Assembly (NCBI RefSeq): GCF_011057975.1
Contig: NZ_CP049109.1
Span: 1,147,001-1,211,000 of the forward strand
Reading direction: 5' to 3'
DNA from: Sphingosinithalassobacter tenebrarum
GTDB taxonomy: Bacteria; Pseudomonadota; Alphaproteobacteria; Sphingomonadales; Sphingomonadaceae
Length of the DNA stretch: 64,000 nt
Positions 15,978-24,758 of the stretch are shown here, piece by piece (the first letter of the stretch is position 1; every line of letters begins with the position of its first letter). Below the pieces are notes generated by a model, which was not told where the DNA came from, did no database searches, and saw only the letters and a program-made list of their open reading frames with translations. A program made the position numbers and the translations under genes.

Positions 15978-18513
15978 CGGGAAACAGCCTCGGCACCAGC
16001 GCGAAGACGAGGCCCTGGATCCCTGCAAAGCCGATGAACCGGCCGACGATGTCCATCGTCACGTTGGTCGGCGTGGTGAGCAGCCCGCGCGCCTCGCGAA
16101 AGGCGAGATAAGTGACCATGATCACCGCGACCACGACGACCTGTCCTTGCAGCGCCATGAGCATGAAGATGCTGGCTCCCTGACTGGTGGCGGTGGCGAC
16201 CAGCCCGGCGCCCTGCCAGCCGGTGATGTCCCACCAGAGCGCCAGCACCAGCGCGGCAGCGCCGAAAGCCTGCACCACCCAGGGGAAATTGCCCGGCTTG
16301 CGCCCAGCCTTTGCCGCCAGTGCCCTGCGCCCCGCCCAGCCGAGCAGCACCGCCAGCGCGCAGAGCGCCGCGATCCCGGCCGTCTGAAGCAGAGGCGGCG
16401 GCGCGACGGTCCAGAAATCGGTGTGGACGCCATAAAGGTAGAGATAGGCGAAGATCGCCATGAAGCCGATCATCCCGAACACTACCATCAGCACGTTGAG
16501 CGCCCACCAGCTATGGCTGTGCCGGCCGGTGATCGCGATCGGCAGCACGATGCCCGCGCCGACATCGACCTCTTTGCGGGCATGCGGCGGATCGGTTTCC
16601 CACAGCCAGCGCAGCACCGCGCCGAGTGCCAGCACCCCGGAAACCGCCGCGAAGCCATAGGCCTGCACCGTCAGCGCGAGGAAAAAGCCCGCAGTGAACA
16701 CCGCTGCCGCCAGCGGCCAGGGCGACGGGCCGGGCATGAGCTGGAGATATTGCGGCTCGGCCTTGATTGGCGAGGTGATCAGCGTCTCGCGCGTGCCGGT
16801 CGGTGCATTGGGCAGGAAATAGCGGCCCTCTTCGACATGTTCGCAGATGTCGGGATCGTCCCATAGCGGCTCGCGCGAGCGCACCAGCGGGATCGATCGC
16901 GTCGAATACATGCCCGTCGGCAGCCACTCGAGCGTGCCGCCGTGATAGACGTTACCGGCATCTTCGCCGCGGGCGATGAAGCGGAAATTGCGCAGGCAAT
17001 CGATCAGGAATAGCAGGATTCCCGCCGCCAGCACGAACGATCCGATCGTTGAAGTGAGGTTGAGCAGATCGAGCCCGCGCCCGGGCAGATAGGTGAATAC
17101 GCGGCGCGGCATGCCCATCAGCCCGGTAAGGTGCATCGGCAGGAAGGTGATGTGTAGCCCGGCGAACATCAGCCCGAACACCCATTTGCCCAGCCGGTCC
17201 GACAGCGGGCGGCTGCTCGTCATCGGCGTCCAGTAGTAAAAGGCGGCGAACATCGGGAACACCATCCCGCCCATCAGCACGTAATGAAGGTGGGCGACGA
17301 CGAAATAGGTGTCATGCGCCTGCCAGTCGAACGGCACCATGCCGAGCATCACGCCGGTGATGCCGCCCATGGTGAAGATCACGACCGATCCGACGACGAA
17401 CAATGCAGGCGCGTTCCACCGGATTTTCCCGCTGGCTAGCGTCGCGATCCAGCAGAAGACCTGAATGCCCGCTGGCAGGCTCACCGCCATGCTCGCTGCC
17501 GAGAAATAGCCCGCCGACACGCGCGGAATGCCGGTCGCGAACATGTGATGCGCCCAGACGCCGAAGCTGATGAAGCCGGTCGCCACGAGCGCCAGCACAT
17601 TGAGCCGATAACCGATCAGCGGCGTCTGCGCGACGGCGGCGACCATCATCGACATCAGCCCGGCGGCGGGGATGAAGATGATGTAGACCTCCGGGTGTCC
17701 GAAGAACCAGAAGAGATGCTGCCAGAGCAGCGGATCGCCGCCGCGCAGCGCATCGAAGAACGGCCAGTTGAACGCGCGCTCGATCTCGAGCAGCAGCGTA
17801 CACAGGATCACGGCGGGAAAGGCGACGACGATCATCACCGCGAAGACCAGCATGGCCCAGGCGAACATCGGCATCTTGTCGAGCGTCATCCCGGGAGCGC
17901 GCGTGCGCAGCACGCCGACGATGATCTCCACCGCCCCGGCGATCGCCGAGATTTCGATGAAGCCGATGCCAAGCAGCCAGAAATCGGCGTTGATGCCCGG
18001 CGAATAGGTGGTCGAAGTGAGCGGCGGATACATGAACCAGCCGCCGCTGGGGGCCAGCCCGACGAACAGCGAGGCGAAAAAGCACAGGCCGCCGACGAAA
18101 TAGGCCCAGAAGGCGTAGGCCGAAAGTCGCGGGAAAGGGAGGTCGCGCGCCGCCAGCATCTGCGGAAGGAGCATGACGCCCAGCGCCTCCACCGCAGGCA
18201 CGGCGAACAGGAACATCATCACCGTGCCGTGCATGGTGAAGAACTGGTTGTACGTTTCCATGCCGAGGAATTCCTGCATCGGCGCGGCGAGCTGGACGCG
18301 CATGCCGAGCGCGAGCACGCCGGCGAGCAGGAAGAACAGGAACGCCGTCGCGACATACCAGAAGCCGACATAATTGTTGTTGACCGCCGTAATCAGCGAA
18401 AAGCCACGCGGTGCATCCCAGATGCGGTTGAGCTCGTCGATTTCGCCGTCGGGTCGCGGCTCCTTCGTCGGAAACCGTGCGTACAGTTCGGGATCGAAGC
18501 CGGTTTCGCTCAC
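15970..18513 (-). CDS. ctaD: Cytochrome c oxidase subunit I fused to subunit III
   Basis: An 847-residue inner-membrane protein. Residues 1 to about 560 are subunit I: MHGTVMMF (heme a His), GHPEVY (CuB His and the cross-linked Tyr, with the proton-channel Glu), GVWAHHMFATG (CuB His pair) and HDTYFVVAHLHYVL (heme a3 and heme a ligands). From about 640 a subunit-III-like bundle follows (HSHSWWALNVLMVVFGMIGF, GASIFMLMALQGQ). Fused I-III chains occur in caa3-type oxidases. The ATG at 18513 overlaps the subunit II stop (ATGA). It reduces O2 to water with proton pumping. All metal ligands are in place, so the enzyme should be active. Confidence 0.95.
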   Translation of the reverse strand: MSETGFDPELYARFPTKEPRPDGEIDELNRIWDAPRGFSLITAVNNNYVGFWYVATAFLFFLLAGVLALGMRVQLAAPMQEFLGMETYNQFFTMHGTVMMFLFAVPAVEALGVMLLPQMLAARDLPFPRLSAYAFWAYFVGGLCFFASLFVGLAPSGGWFMYPPLTSTTYSPGINADFWLLGIGFIEISAIAGAVEIIVGVLRTRAPGMTLDKMPMFAWAMLVFAVMIVVAFPAVILCTLLLEIERAFNWPFFDALRGGDPLLWQHLFWFFGHPEVYIIFIPAAGLMSMMVAAVAQTPLIGYRLNVLALVATGFISFGVWAHHMFATGIPRVSAGYFSAASMAVSLPAGIQVFCWIATLASGKIRWNAPALFVVGSVVIFTMGGITGVMLGMVPFDWQAHDTYFVVAHLHYVLMGGMVFPMFAAFYYWTPMTSSRPLSDRLGKWVFGLMFAGLHITFLPMHLTGLMGMPRRVFTYLPGRGLDLLNLTSTIGSFVLAAGILLFLIDCLRNFRFIARGEDAGNVYHGGTLEWLPTGMYSTRSIPLVRSREPLWDDPDICEHVEEGRYFLPNAPTGTRETLITSPIKAEPQYLQLMPGPSPWPLAAAVFTAGFFLALTVQAYGFAAVSGVLALGAVLRWLWETDPPHARKEVDVGAGIVLPIAITGRHSHSWWALNVLMVVFGMIGFMAIFAYLYLYGVHTDFWTVAPPPLLQTAGIAALCALAVLLGWAGRRALAAKAGRKPGNFPWVVQAFGAAALVLALWWDITGWQGAGLVATATSQGASIFMLMALQGQVVVVAVIMVTYLAFREARGLLTTPTNVTMDIVGRFIGFAGIQGLVFALVPRLFPGG

Positions 18514-19469
18514 CGCTGTGTTTCCAGCCAGATCGCGATCGCTTCGATCTCCTCGGCGGAGAGCATGTCGTAACGCGGCATGCGATTACCCGGTTTGATC
18601 GATTGGCTGTCGCCGATCCAGCCCATCATCGTGCCGCGATGGTTGGGCAATATGCCCGCGCCCAGCGTCGCGCGGCTGCCGACATGGGTGAGGTCGGGGC
18701 CCGCCAGTCCGTTGGCCTGCGTTCCGGCGACGCGGTGGCAGCCGGCGCAGCCTTCATCCATGAACAGCGCGCGCCCGCGCGCCGCCGCTCCGGCCGGGGG
18801 TGAGGAGGCGGCCTGCAGCCGCGCGCGGCGGGCGGCTACCCATTGGTTCCACGCCTCGGGCTCGTGGGCGATGACCACGAAGCCCATCAGCGCATGCGGT
18901 CCGCCGCAATATTCGGCGCAGACGCCGCCGAACTGACCCGGCCGATCGGCCTGGATGCGCAGCAAATTGGTGCGACCGGGGATCATGTCCATTTTGCCCG
19001 ACAGATTGGGCACCCAGAAATTGTGGATGACATCGGCCGATTCGAGTTCGAGCACCACCGGATGGCCGACGGGGATGTGGATCTCGTTCGCGTCGAGCAT
19101 CTCGGTGTTGCCGGCGGGATCGAGATAGGCGACGCGAAACCACCACATCTCGCCGGTGACGCGAACGCGCATTTCCTCGCCGCTGATCGGCCTGGTCAGA
19201 CTGGCGGTGAGCAGCAATCCCCAGACGAGCAGCGCGACCAGCACCACCGCCGGAAAGGCAATGCCGCCGATCCAGACGGCGTGCTCGCCACCCAGCTTCG
19301 CGCGCAGCCCGGGCGAGCCCTTGACTGCGATCCACAGTGCGACGACCACGACGCCGCTGACGAACACGCCGAGCCCGAACAACACCCAGGCGAGCAGCGT
19401 CACGCTGTCGGCATAGGGGCCTGCCGGATCGAGTACCGGCGGCGGCCATCCCCACACGGCGTCAATCAT
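18510..19469 (-). CDS. ctaC: Cytochrome c oxidase subunit II with C-terminal heme-c domain (caa3 type)
   Basis: A 319-residue protein: two membrane helices (about 24-48 and 64-90), then the cupredoxin domain with CuA ligands His149 (VIHNFWVPNLSGKMDMIPG), Cys184, Glu186, Cys188, His192 and Met195 (CAEYCGGPHALM). A cytochrome c domain follows, with CAGCH at 241-245 and distal Met in NRMPRYDML. The ATG at 19469 (MIDAVWGWPPP) is used because it overlaps the upstream cytochrome stop by eight bases. It accepts electrons directly from a soluble cytochrome c and passes them to subunit I. Confidence 0.95.
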   Translation of the reverse strand: MIDAVWGWPPPVLDPAGPYADSVTLLAWVLFGLGVFVSGVVVVALWIAVKGSPGLRAKLGGEHAVWIGGIAFPAVVLVALLVWGLLLTASLTRPISGEEMRVRVTGEMWWFRVAYLDPAGNTEMLDANEIHIPVGHPVVLELESADVIHNFWVPNLSGKMDMIPGRTNLLRIQADRPGQFGGVCAEYCGGPHALMGFVVIAHEPEAWNQWVAARRARLQAASSPPAGAAARGRALFMDEGCAGCHRVAGTQANGLAGPDLTHVGSRATLGAGILPNHRGTMMGWIGDSQSIKPGNRMPRYDMLSAEEIEAIAIWLETQR

Positions 19470-19812
19470 CGTCCTGCCCGTAGAGATAAGTGGCGACCGC
19501 GCGCGCATCGGCTTCGCTGATCGGCATGGCAGGCATTGTCGAATCGGGGCGAACCGAGCGCGGATCGCGCACGAAGGTGGCGAGTGTGGCGATGCTGGCG
19601 GGGCGCGACCCGGCGATGAAACCGATATCGTCGTAATTCATAAGAGATGGCCCCAGCTTCCCGCGCGGCCATGCAACGCCCGGAATTTCGTGGCATGCGC
19701 CGCATCCGGCCTGTGCGATCACTTGCTTGCCTCGCGCCATGGTGGATTGGTCGCCGATATGCCGGCTTTGCGGGGGTGGTTTGCACGCAGCGAGCGCGGC
19801 GAGCACAGTCAT
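19462..19812 (-). CDS. Monoheme cytochrome c lipoprotein
   Basis: A 116-residue class I cytochrome c. The N-terminus LAALAAC is a lipobox, heme is bound by CGACH (AQAGCGACHEIPGVAWPRGK) and the distal Met lies in DSTMPAMPISEADARAVATY. The start at 19812 places the lipobox within the first 12 residues, rather short for a signal peptide, so translation may begin a little upstream. It is the first gene of the oxidase operon, overlapping subunit II by eight bases, and is a probable electron donor to it. It is divergent from the cytochrome c4-like gene at 19912. Confidence 0.8.
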   Translation of the reverse strand: MTVLAALAACKPPPQSRHIGDQSTMARGKQVIAQAGCGACHEIPGVAWPRGKLGPSLMNYDDIGFIAGSRPASIATLATFVRDPRSVRPDSTMPAMPISEADARAVATYLYGQDDD

Positions 19813-19911
19813 TGCCGGTCCGACCAGGCATCGGTGATGCAAATCCCGCCTCCCGTTCGCGCGCCCATCCCGATGGGAACCAGTGCGCGCGCGCAATGTT
19901 CCCGTGAGGCA

Positions 19912-20619
19912 ATGAAAGCGCGCGCACCCGACATCCCCAAGCCGATCGGTATCGCAGCTCTGGTGGCGCTGCTCGCCGGATGCAGTCCCGAACCGGTGGA
20001 AAGTCCCTTTTCGCGAAGCGGCGAAATGATCGCGCTGTCGGGGGGCGATGCCGGCGCGGGCGGCGCCTGTTTCACCTGTCACGGACGCGAGGGAGAAGGC
20101 GACGGCAATCTCGTGCCACGGCTCGCCGGGCTCGACTCCGGATATCTGGCGCGTCAACTCGAGCTGTTCGCCACCGGCCAGCGGCACGACCCGCAAATGT
20201 ACGCGATTGCCAAAAGGCTGAGCGGTGAGGACCGCTTACGGGCGGCGCGATACTATGCCGCGCTGCCTTGGCCGTCCGAGGGCGGCGAGGCCGTCGCCGC
20301 GAGGGCAAGCTGCGGGCCCACCTCGGCGAGGTTGCTCTATTTCGAAGGCGATGCGAGCCGCGGCTTGGTCGCCTGCGCGGCCTGTCACGGCGAGGACGGC
20401 GCCGGGCGCGGCCCCGGCAATCCGCCGCTGGCGGGACAGCCCGCGCCCTATATTGCCGAACAGTTGCGCAAGTGGCGGTCGGGCGAACGTTATGGCGATC
20501 CCGGTCATGTGATGCACGATGTCGCGCTGGAGCTCAGCGCGCGCGAGGTGCGGGATCTTGCTGCACTTGCTCCGGCTCCGGCGTCTCGTAATCTGGAATC
20601 TCCGGCAATATGCCCCTGA
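19912..20619 (+). CDS. Diheme cytochrome c4-like lipoprotein
   Basis: A 235-residue protein with signal peptide and lipobox (LVALLAGC). It has two tandem cytochrome c domains: CFTCHGREGEGDGNLVPRLAG and CAACHGEDGAGRGPGNPPLAG, each followed by the c4-type YLARQLELF or YIAEQLRKW segment. The distal ligands fall in DPQMYAIAKRLS and GHVMHDVALELS. The ATG at 19912 is chosen because it begins the signal peptide and follows GTGAGG. Cytochrome c4 proteins shuttle electrons to terminal oxidases. Its 3' end overlaps the convergent cytochrome b561 gene by 86 bases, a notably long tail-to-tail overlap. Confidence 0.88.
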   Translation: MKARAPDIPKPIGIAALVALLAGCSPEPVESPFSRSGEMIALSGGDAGAGGACFTCHGREGEGDGNLVPRLAGLDSGYLARQLELFATGQRHDPQMYAIAKRLSGEDRLRAARYYAALPWPSEGGEAVAARASCGPTSARLLYFEGDASRGLVACAACHGEDGAGRGPGNPPLAGQPAPYIAEQLRKWRSGERYGDPGHVMHDVALELSAREVRDLAALAPAPASRNLESPAICP

Positions 20620-21187
20620 CCACGTCGTCGCGTGCGAAGAAGTGATGATTGAGCGCTGCGCCCACATGCAGCGGAATGAGCAACGCAAGGCCCACCACGC
20701 CGGCAAGATGCAGCCGCCGCGCCAGATCGAGCACTTCGCGCTGCCATGCCGGTGACAGGTCGTAAAAGGGCATGGCGGGCAGGGGGATGATGCCCGCCAG
20801 GCTGAGCGGTTCGGCGGGTTGGATCGCCGACCACATGCACCAGCCGCTGAGGGGCAGCAGCGCGAACAGGCCGTAAAAGGCAAGCTGTGTCCATTCCGCT
20901 GCCGAGCGTTGCCACGCAGGCGACTGCGCGTCATTGGTCGGATCCATCACGAGCAGCCGCCAAAGCCCGCGCAGGATCGCCATCGCCAGAATCAGAAAGC
21001 CGATTTCGCTGTGCTGCGCATAGGCGGCGAGCTTGTCGCCGCCCACCGGCAGGCGGCTCATCCGCCAACCGCTGTAGAGCTGATAGAGCGCCAGCCCCGC
21101 CATGATCCAGTGGAACCACACCCCGACGGGGCTGTATTTGCCGGTACGCGTATAGCTTTCGGCCCAGTCGCGGATCGCTCCGAGCAT
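20534..21187 (-). CDS. Cytochrome b561-type membrane protein
   Basis: A 217-residue protein with four membrane helices and heme-ligand histidines in WFHWIMAGLALYQ, AYAQHSEIGFLILA, RRLHLAGVVGLALLIPLHVG and ALNHHFF, the pattern of bacterial b561/YodB-like di-heme proteins that carry electrons between quinol and periplasmic acceptors. The ATG at 21187 shares its A with the stop of the CtaG-type gene (TGATG). The C-terminus is acidic and lies over the 3' end of the opposing c4-type gene. It probably links the quinone pool to the neighbouring cytochromes, though this is inferred from context. Confidence 0.83.
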   Translation of the reverse strand: MLGAIRDWAESYTRTGKYSPVGVWFHWIMAGLALYQLYSGWRMSRLPVGGDKLAAYAQHSEIGFLILAMAILRGLWRLLVMDPTNDAQSPAWQRSAAEWTQLAFYGLFALLPLSGWCMWSAIQPAEPLSLAGIIPLPAMPFYDLSPAWQREVLDLARRLHLAGVVGLALLIPLHVGAALNHHFFARDDVVRGILPEIPDYETPEPEQVQQDPAPRAR

Positions 21188-21909
21188 CAGGCGAGCGCGC
21201 GCGGGCGCAGTGCGCCGTAGAGCACTACCATAGCCGCGAGCAGATAGACTGCCGACGCCGGCGCCCACATGATGATGCCCGCAATCTGCTGATCCTCCAG
21301 CGGCGCCAGGCCCCAGGCCTGAGTCGTCAGCCAGTGCGGCGCGTAGAGCGCGCTGCCGGCGAAGACGATCAGCGCGCCGAGCACGCCCATTGCCACCGTC
21401 GTCGCCAGCAGCGCCACGACCGAGGCAGCAGCGGGCGCGCGGACAACTTTCGCCCACCACAATGCGGCGGTGCCGGTGATGCTGATCTGCATCGCCCAGA
21501 AGACCATGTCGGAAGACAGGGCAGCGGCATAGAGCGGCGGCGCATGCCACAGCCAGAAAGTGAGCGCATGCACGGCGGTCCAGATCGTCAGCGATCCGGG
21601 GAGGGCGCGTCGCTGCAAGGCAAGCGCGGCAGTGACCAGCGGGGCGAGCAGCGCGGCGAGGATCAGATCATGGACGATGCGCACGGTGAACAGTGCCGAC
21701 CCCATCGCGCAGAACGGACTGACGAACAGGAACAGCGTGACGCCCAGCGCACCCCAGGCCGCGCGCGAATCGCCGCCGCGCGACCAGTGCCGCCAGGCAA
21801 GCGCGGCGAGCAGCAGCGCGACGAGCAGCACCGGATCGAAATTCCAGCGCAGCCAGCCCTCGGGCGTGGGGCCGATGCCGCAATAGGGCGTCCAGATTCG
21901 CTCGGTCAT
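21187..21909 (-). CDS. ctaG: CtaG-type (caa3) cytochrome oxidase assembly protein
   Basis: A 240-residue protein with about seven membrane helices. CGIGPTPEGWLRWNFDPVLL, FVSPFCAMGSALFTVRIVHD and ALTFWLWHAPPLYAAALSSD are typical of the caa3_CtaG family, which differs from the copper chaperone CtaG/Cox11 and is needed for caa3 oxidase function in Bacillus. Two adjacent ATGs (21912, 21909) follow GGGGAG; the second has the better spacing. It forms a coupled pair with the b561 gene and sits in the same cluster as the oxidase subunits, supporting the assignment. Confidence 0.87.
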   Translation of the reverse strand: MTERIWTPYCGIGPTPEGWLRWNFDPVLLVALLLAALAWRHWSRGGDSRAAWGALGVTLFLFVSPFCAMGSALFTVRIVHDLILAALLAPLVTAALALQRRALPGSLTIWTAVHALTFWLWHAPPLYAAALSSDMVFWAMQISITGTAALWWAKVVRAPAAASVVALLATTVAMGVLGALIVFAGSALYAPHWLTTQAWGLAPLEDQQIAGIIMWAPASAVYLLAAMVVLYGALRPRALA

Positions 21910-21989
21910 CATGCTCCCCGTTCCGGCCCTCATACGGCCGGTTCGCTACCAACGCGTCGGGCCTCGGCTAGTTGCCCAACGCTGGGCGA

Positions 21990-22733
21990 TCACGCACCGA
22001 GATAAGCTGAGCCTAGCAGGAGCAGCACAAACCCCAACGCAAAGGCAGGGCTGGAGAGCCGGCGGGGCGCTTCGGGCGCGTCCGCCTCGGGCACCAGTTC
22101 CTCGATGGTGGCGACCAGCAACAGTCCCGCCAGAAGGGCCAGAATGAAGCCGATCACGGGATCGGGCGCTTCGCGCAGCGCCACGAAGCCGAGTACAGCC
22201 ATCAGCGGCGCGGCTGCCGGAAGCGCCAGCAGCGCGATCCGGCGCGGGCGTTTCTCGAGGCCTCCAGCGCGCAGCGAACTGGCGACGGCAAAGCCGCCCG
22301 GCATGTTGGCCAGCAGTTGCGACAGCGCGAGCAGGAAGCCCAGTCCCGCCGAAATCGTACTGCCGCTGCCGGTGAACAGACCGTCGGTGCAAAGATCGAT
22401 CAGCACGACGCTATAGGCGCCCCATGCGCCGCCCGCCCCGGTGCGCGCATCCATCCATCGCTCGAGCTTGCCGGTCATGCGCGCCAGCAGCAGCGACAGG
22501 CCGCTGCCGATCATCACCGCCGCCGCGATGATCCATTCGCCGGTCCGTTCCTGCGCGCGGGGGATCAGGTCGATCGCGACCAGCGCCATCGCGAACCCGG
22601 CGGCGGCATGCAGCATCGCGCCCCGCATCGCGCGCGAAGGCGGCTTCCATTCGGCGAGCAAGATGCCCGACAGCGTACCCGCTGCGGGCAGCAGCGCCAT
22701 CAGGGCGACGGTCAACACCTGCGCAAGCATCAT
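21990..22733 (-). CDS. ZIP-family-like metal transporter
   Basis: A 247-residue inner-membrane protein of about eight helices. It carries the ZIP-like segments LHAAAGFAMALVAIDLIPRA (helix 4) and LDL-equivalent VLIDLCTDGLFTGSGSTI, SQLLANMPGGFAVASSLRA (helix 5), and a final GLLLVATIEELVPEADA. These His/Asp/Glu-bearing helices line the metal path in ZIP zinc/iron permeases, although several canonical His are replaced by Asp or Asn, so the substrate is uncertain. The ATG pair at 22733/22730 follows GGAAAC. It lies 80 bases upstream of ctaG on the same strand, where metal delivery to the oxidase is a possible role. Confidence 0.72.
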   Translation of the reverse strand: MMLAQVLTVALMALLPAAGTLSGILLAEWKPPSRAMRGAMLHAAAGFAMALVAIDLIPRAQERTGEWIIAAAVMIGSGLSLLLARMTGKLERWMDARTGAGGAWGAYSVVLIDLCTDGLFTGSGSTISAGLGFLLALSQLLANMPGGFAVASSLRAGGLEKRPRRIALLALPAAAPLMAVLGFVALREAPDPVIGFILALLAGLLLVATIEELVPEADAPEAPRRLSSPAFALGFVLLLLGSAYLGA

Positions 22734-22962
22734 GTTTCCAACCCGGCGCGCGGCGATTGGGTCCGTCCGGACGCGCGGCGGGCGACAAAGCCGCGCCGGC
22801 ATCGGCCGGGCCTTGGCGGCCCGCGACGCCCGAGCGGATAAAGCAGGGCTTCCGGTTGGCCGGGATCGGTCCGACGACGTGGAACCATATGCAAGGCACG
22901 TGCTTTCGTGGAGAAAGCGTCGCACGTCTTGCTGCGGCGGAACCCTCGTTTCGGGATGTCAC

Positions 22963-23400
22963 ATGCCAGCAAACCGCTTTTCGTTCGCGCGGACACAGCC
23001 GCCCCATCCGGTGCATGCCGCGCTCCTCGCGGGTAGCCTGTCGCTGTTCCTCGGCGCGCTGCTCAGCGACTGGGCCTATGCCGCCACCTATCAGATTCAA
23101 TGGACCAATTTCGCTGCCTGGCTGATCGCGGGCGCGCTGGTCTTCAGCGGGGTCGCCATGCTGTTCGCGATCTGGGACGTGATCCGTAGCGCCGGGCGCG
23201 GCCTGCTGTACCTGCTGCTGCTCGTCGCGACCTTTCTGCTCGGGCTCGTCAATGCGTTGGTCCATGCCAAGGATGCCTGGGCAGCGATGCCTGCCGCGCT
23301 GATCCTGTCGGTTGTCGTCGCGGTGATCGCGTTCGCGGCGACTTGGATCGGCTTTGCCGCGCTGCGCCCCGCCGTATCCAGCGAAGGAGACCGCGCATGA
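22963..23400 (+). CDS. DUF2231 membrane protein
   Basis: A 145-residue protein with four membrane helices. The N-terminal PPHPVHAALLAGSLSLFLGA carries the HP-(V/I)-H motif of DUF2231 proteins, followed by DWAYAATYQIQWTNFAAWLI and a C-terminal helix pair. The ATG at 22963 follows GGGA. The stop overlaps the start of the sorbosone-dehydrogenase-like gene (ATGA), a pairing that is recurrent in proteobacteria; DUF2231 may act as a membrane electron acceptor or anchor for the secreted dehydrogenase. That role is inferred only. Confidence 0.82.
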   Translation: MPANRFSFARTQPPHPVHAALLAGSLSLFLGALLSDWAYAATYQIQWTNFAAWLIAGALVFSGVAMLFAIWDVIRSAGRGLLYLLLLVATFLLGLVNALVHAKDAWAAMPAALILSVVVAVIAFAATWIGFAALRPAVSSEGDRA

Positions 23401-24758
23401 ACCGGATGATGTATCGCGGGCTGATCCTCGCCGCCTCCGCCGTCTCGCTTTCGCTGGCCGGATGTTCGGGCGACCCCGAGCCTCCCGAATATGGACAGGC
23501 GCCCCAGCTGCCCGAACAGCAGCGCGGACTCCTGCCCAATATGAAGATCGCGAAGCCCGCAGAATGGGGCGATCACGCGCCGCAGGTGCCTGAGGGCTAT
23601 ACCATCCGCGCGATCGCGACGGATCTGAAGATACCGCGCCAGACGCTGGTTCTGCCCAACGGCGACATCCTCGTCGCCGAGGGCAAGGGCGGGCATGCAC
23701 CGAAACTCACGCCCAAGGACGTCATCGCCTCTTATATCAAGAGCAAGGGCACCAGCCCGGTCGAAAGCGGGGACCGGCTGACGCTGCTGCGCGACGCCGA
23801 CGGCGACGGCGTGTACGAGGGCCGCAGCGTCTTCGCCGAAAATCTCGATGCGCCCTATGGGCTCGCCTATGCGGACGGCCAGATCTATGTCGCCAATCAG
23901 GGCGAACTGGTCCGCTTCACCTATCGCGACGGGCAGACCAGGGCCGATGCGCCGCCGGTCCGCGTCACGCGGCTTCCCGAGCGGATCAACCACCACTGGA
24001 CCAAGTCGCTGGCGATCAGCCCCGACGGCCGGTATCTCTATGTCGGCATCGGATCGAACAGCAATGTCGGCGAACGCGGCCTCGATGTGGAGGTCGACCG
24101 GGCAATGGTGTGGGAGATCGATGCCGAAACCGGAATGCACCGCGCCTTCGCCACCGGCATCCGCAATCCCACGGCGATGGCGTTCCGCCCCGGCAGCGAC
24201 CAGTTGTGGACCGTCGCCAACGAACGTGACGAACTCGGCGCCAATCTCGTGCCCGACTATCTCACTTCGGTTCGCGACGGCGCATTTTACGGCTGGCCCT
24301 ACAGCTATTGGGGGCAGAACGTCGATCCGCGCGTGCGCCCGCAGGATCCAGAAAAAGTGGCCTCGGCGACCCGGCCCGATTATGCGCTGGGCTCGCATGT
24401 CGCGGCGCTGGGGCTTGCCTTTTCCGGTCCGGTGATGGGTCCGCGCTTCGCCGAAGGCGCTTTCGTCGGCGAGCACGGAAGCTGGAACCGCAGCGAGCCG
24501 ATCGGATATAAGGTAGTGTTCGTGCCGTTCCGCAACGGCCAGCCCGCCGGTGCTCCGGTCAATGTGGTTACGGGGTTCCACGGCGAGGATGGGAAGACGC
24601 GCGGGCGACCCGTCGGCGTCACTGTCGACCCGGCCGGTGCGCTCATCATCTGCGACGATCTGTCCAACACCGTCTGGCGCATGACGCCCGATCGCCCGGC
24701 GCAGATACCGCCAGTGGAGGCTGGCGACCGCGCTCCCGCGGCGCAGCAAGCGCCCTAG
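23397..24758 (+). CDS. PQQ-type sugar (L-sorbosone-like) dehydrogenase, lipoprotein
   Basis: A 453-residue secreted protein with lipobox LSLAGC at its start. It is a six-bladed propeller of the glucose/sorbosone dehydrogenase family: VPEGYTIRAIATDLKIPRQT, LPNGDILVAEG, AENLDAPYGLAYADGQIYVA, INHHWTKSLAISPDGRYLYV (PQQ-region His), FATGIRNPTAMAFRPGSDQL and GAFYGWPYSYWGQ. Several such proteins bind PQQ and oxidise sugars or aldehydes in the periplasm. It is coupled to the DUF2231 gene by a four-base overlap. The precise substrate cannot be read from sequence. No PQQ biosynthesis genes lie in the window. Confidence 0.85.
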   Translation: MNRMMYRGLILAASAVSLSLAGCSGDPEPPEYGQAPQLPEQQRGLLPNMKIAKPAEWGDHAPQVPEGYTIRAIATDLKIPRQTLVLPNGDILVAEGKGGHAPKLTPKDVIASYIKSKGTSPVESGDRLTLLRDADGDGVYEGRSVFAENLDAPYGLAYADGQIYVANQGELVRFTYRDGQTRADAPPVRVTRLPERINHHWTKSLAISPDGRYLYVGIGSNSNVGERGLDVEVDRAMVWEIDAETGMHRAFATGIRNPTAMAFRPGSDQLWTVANERDELGANLVPDYLTSVRDGAFYGWPYSYWGQNVDPRVRPQDPEKVASATRPDYALGSHVAALGLAFSGPVMGPRFAEGAFVGEHGSWNRSEPIGYKVVFVPFRNGQPAGAPVNVVTGFHGEDGKTRGRPVGVTVDPAGALIICDDLSNTVWRMTPDRPAQIPPVEAGDRAPAAQQAP

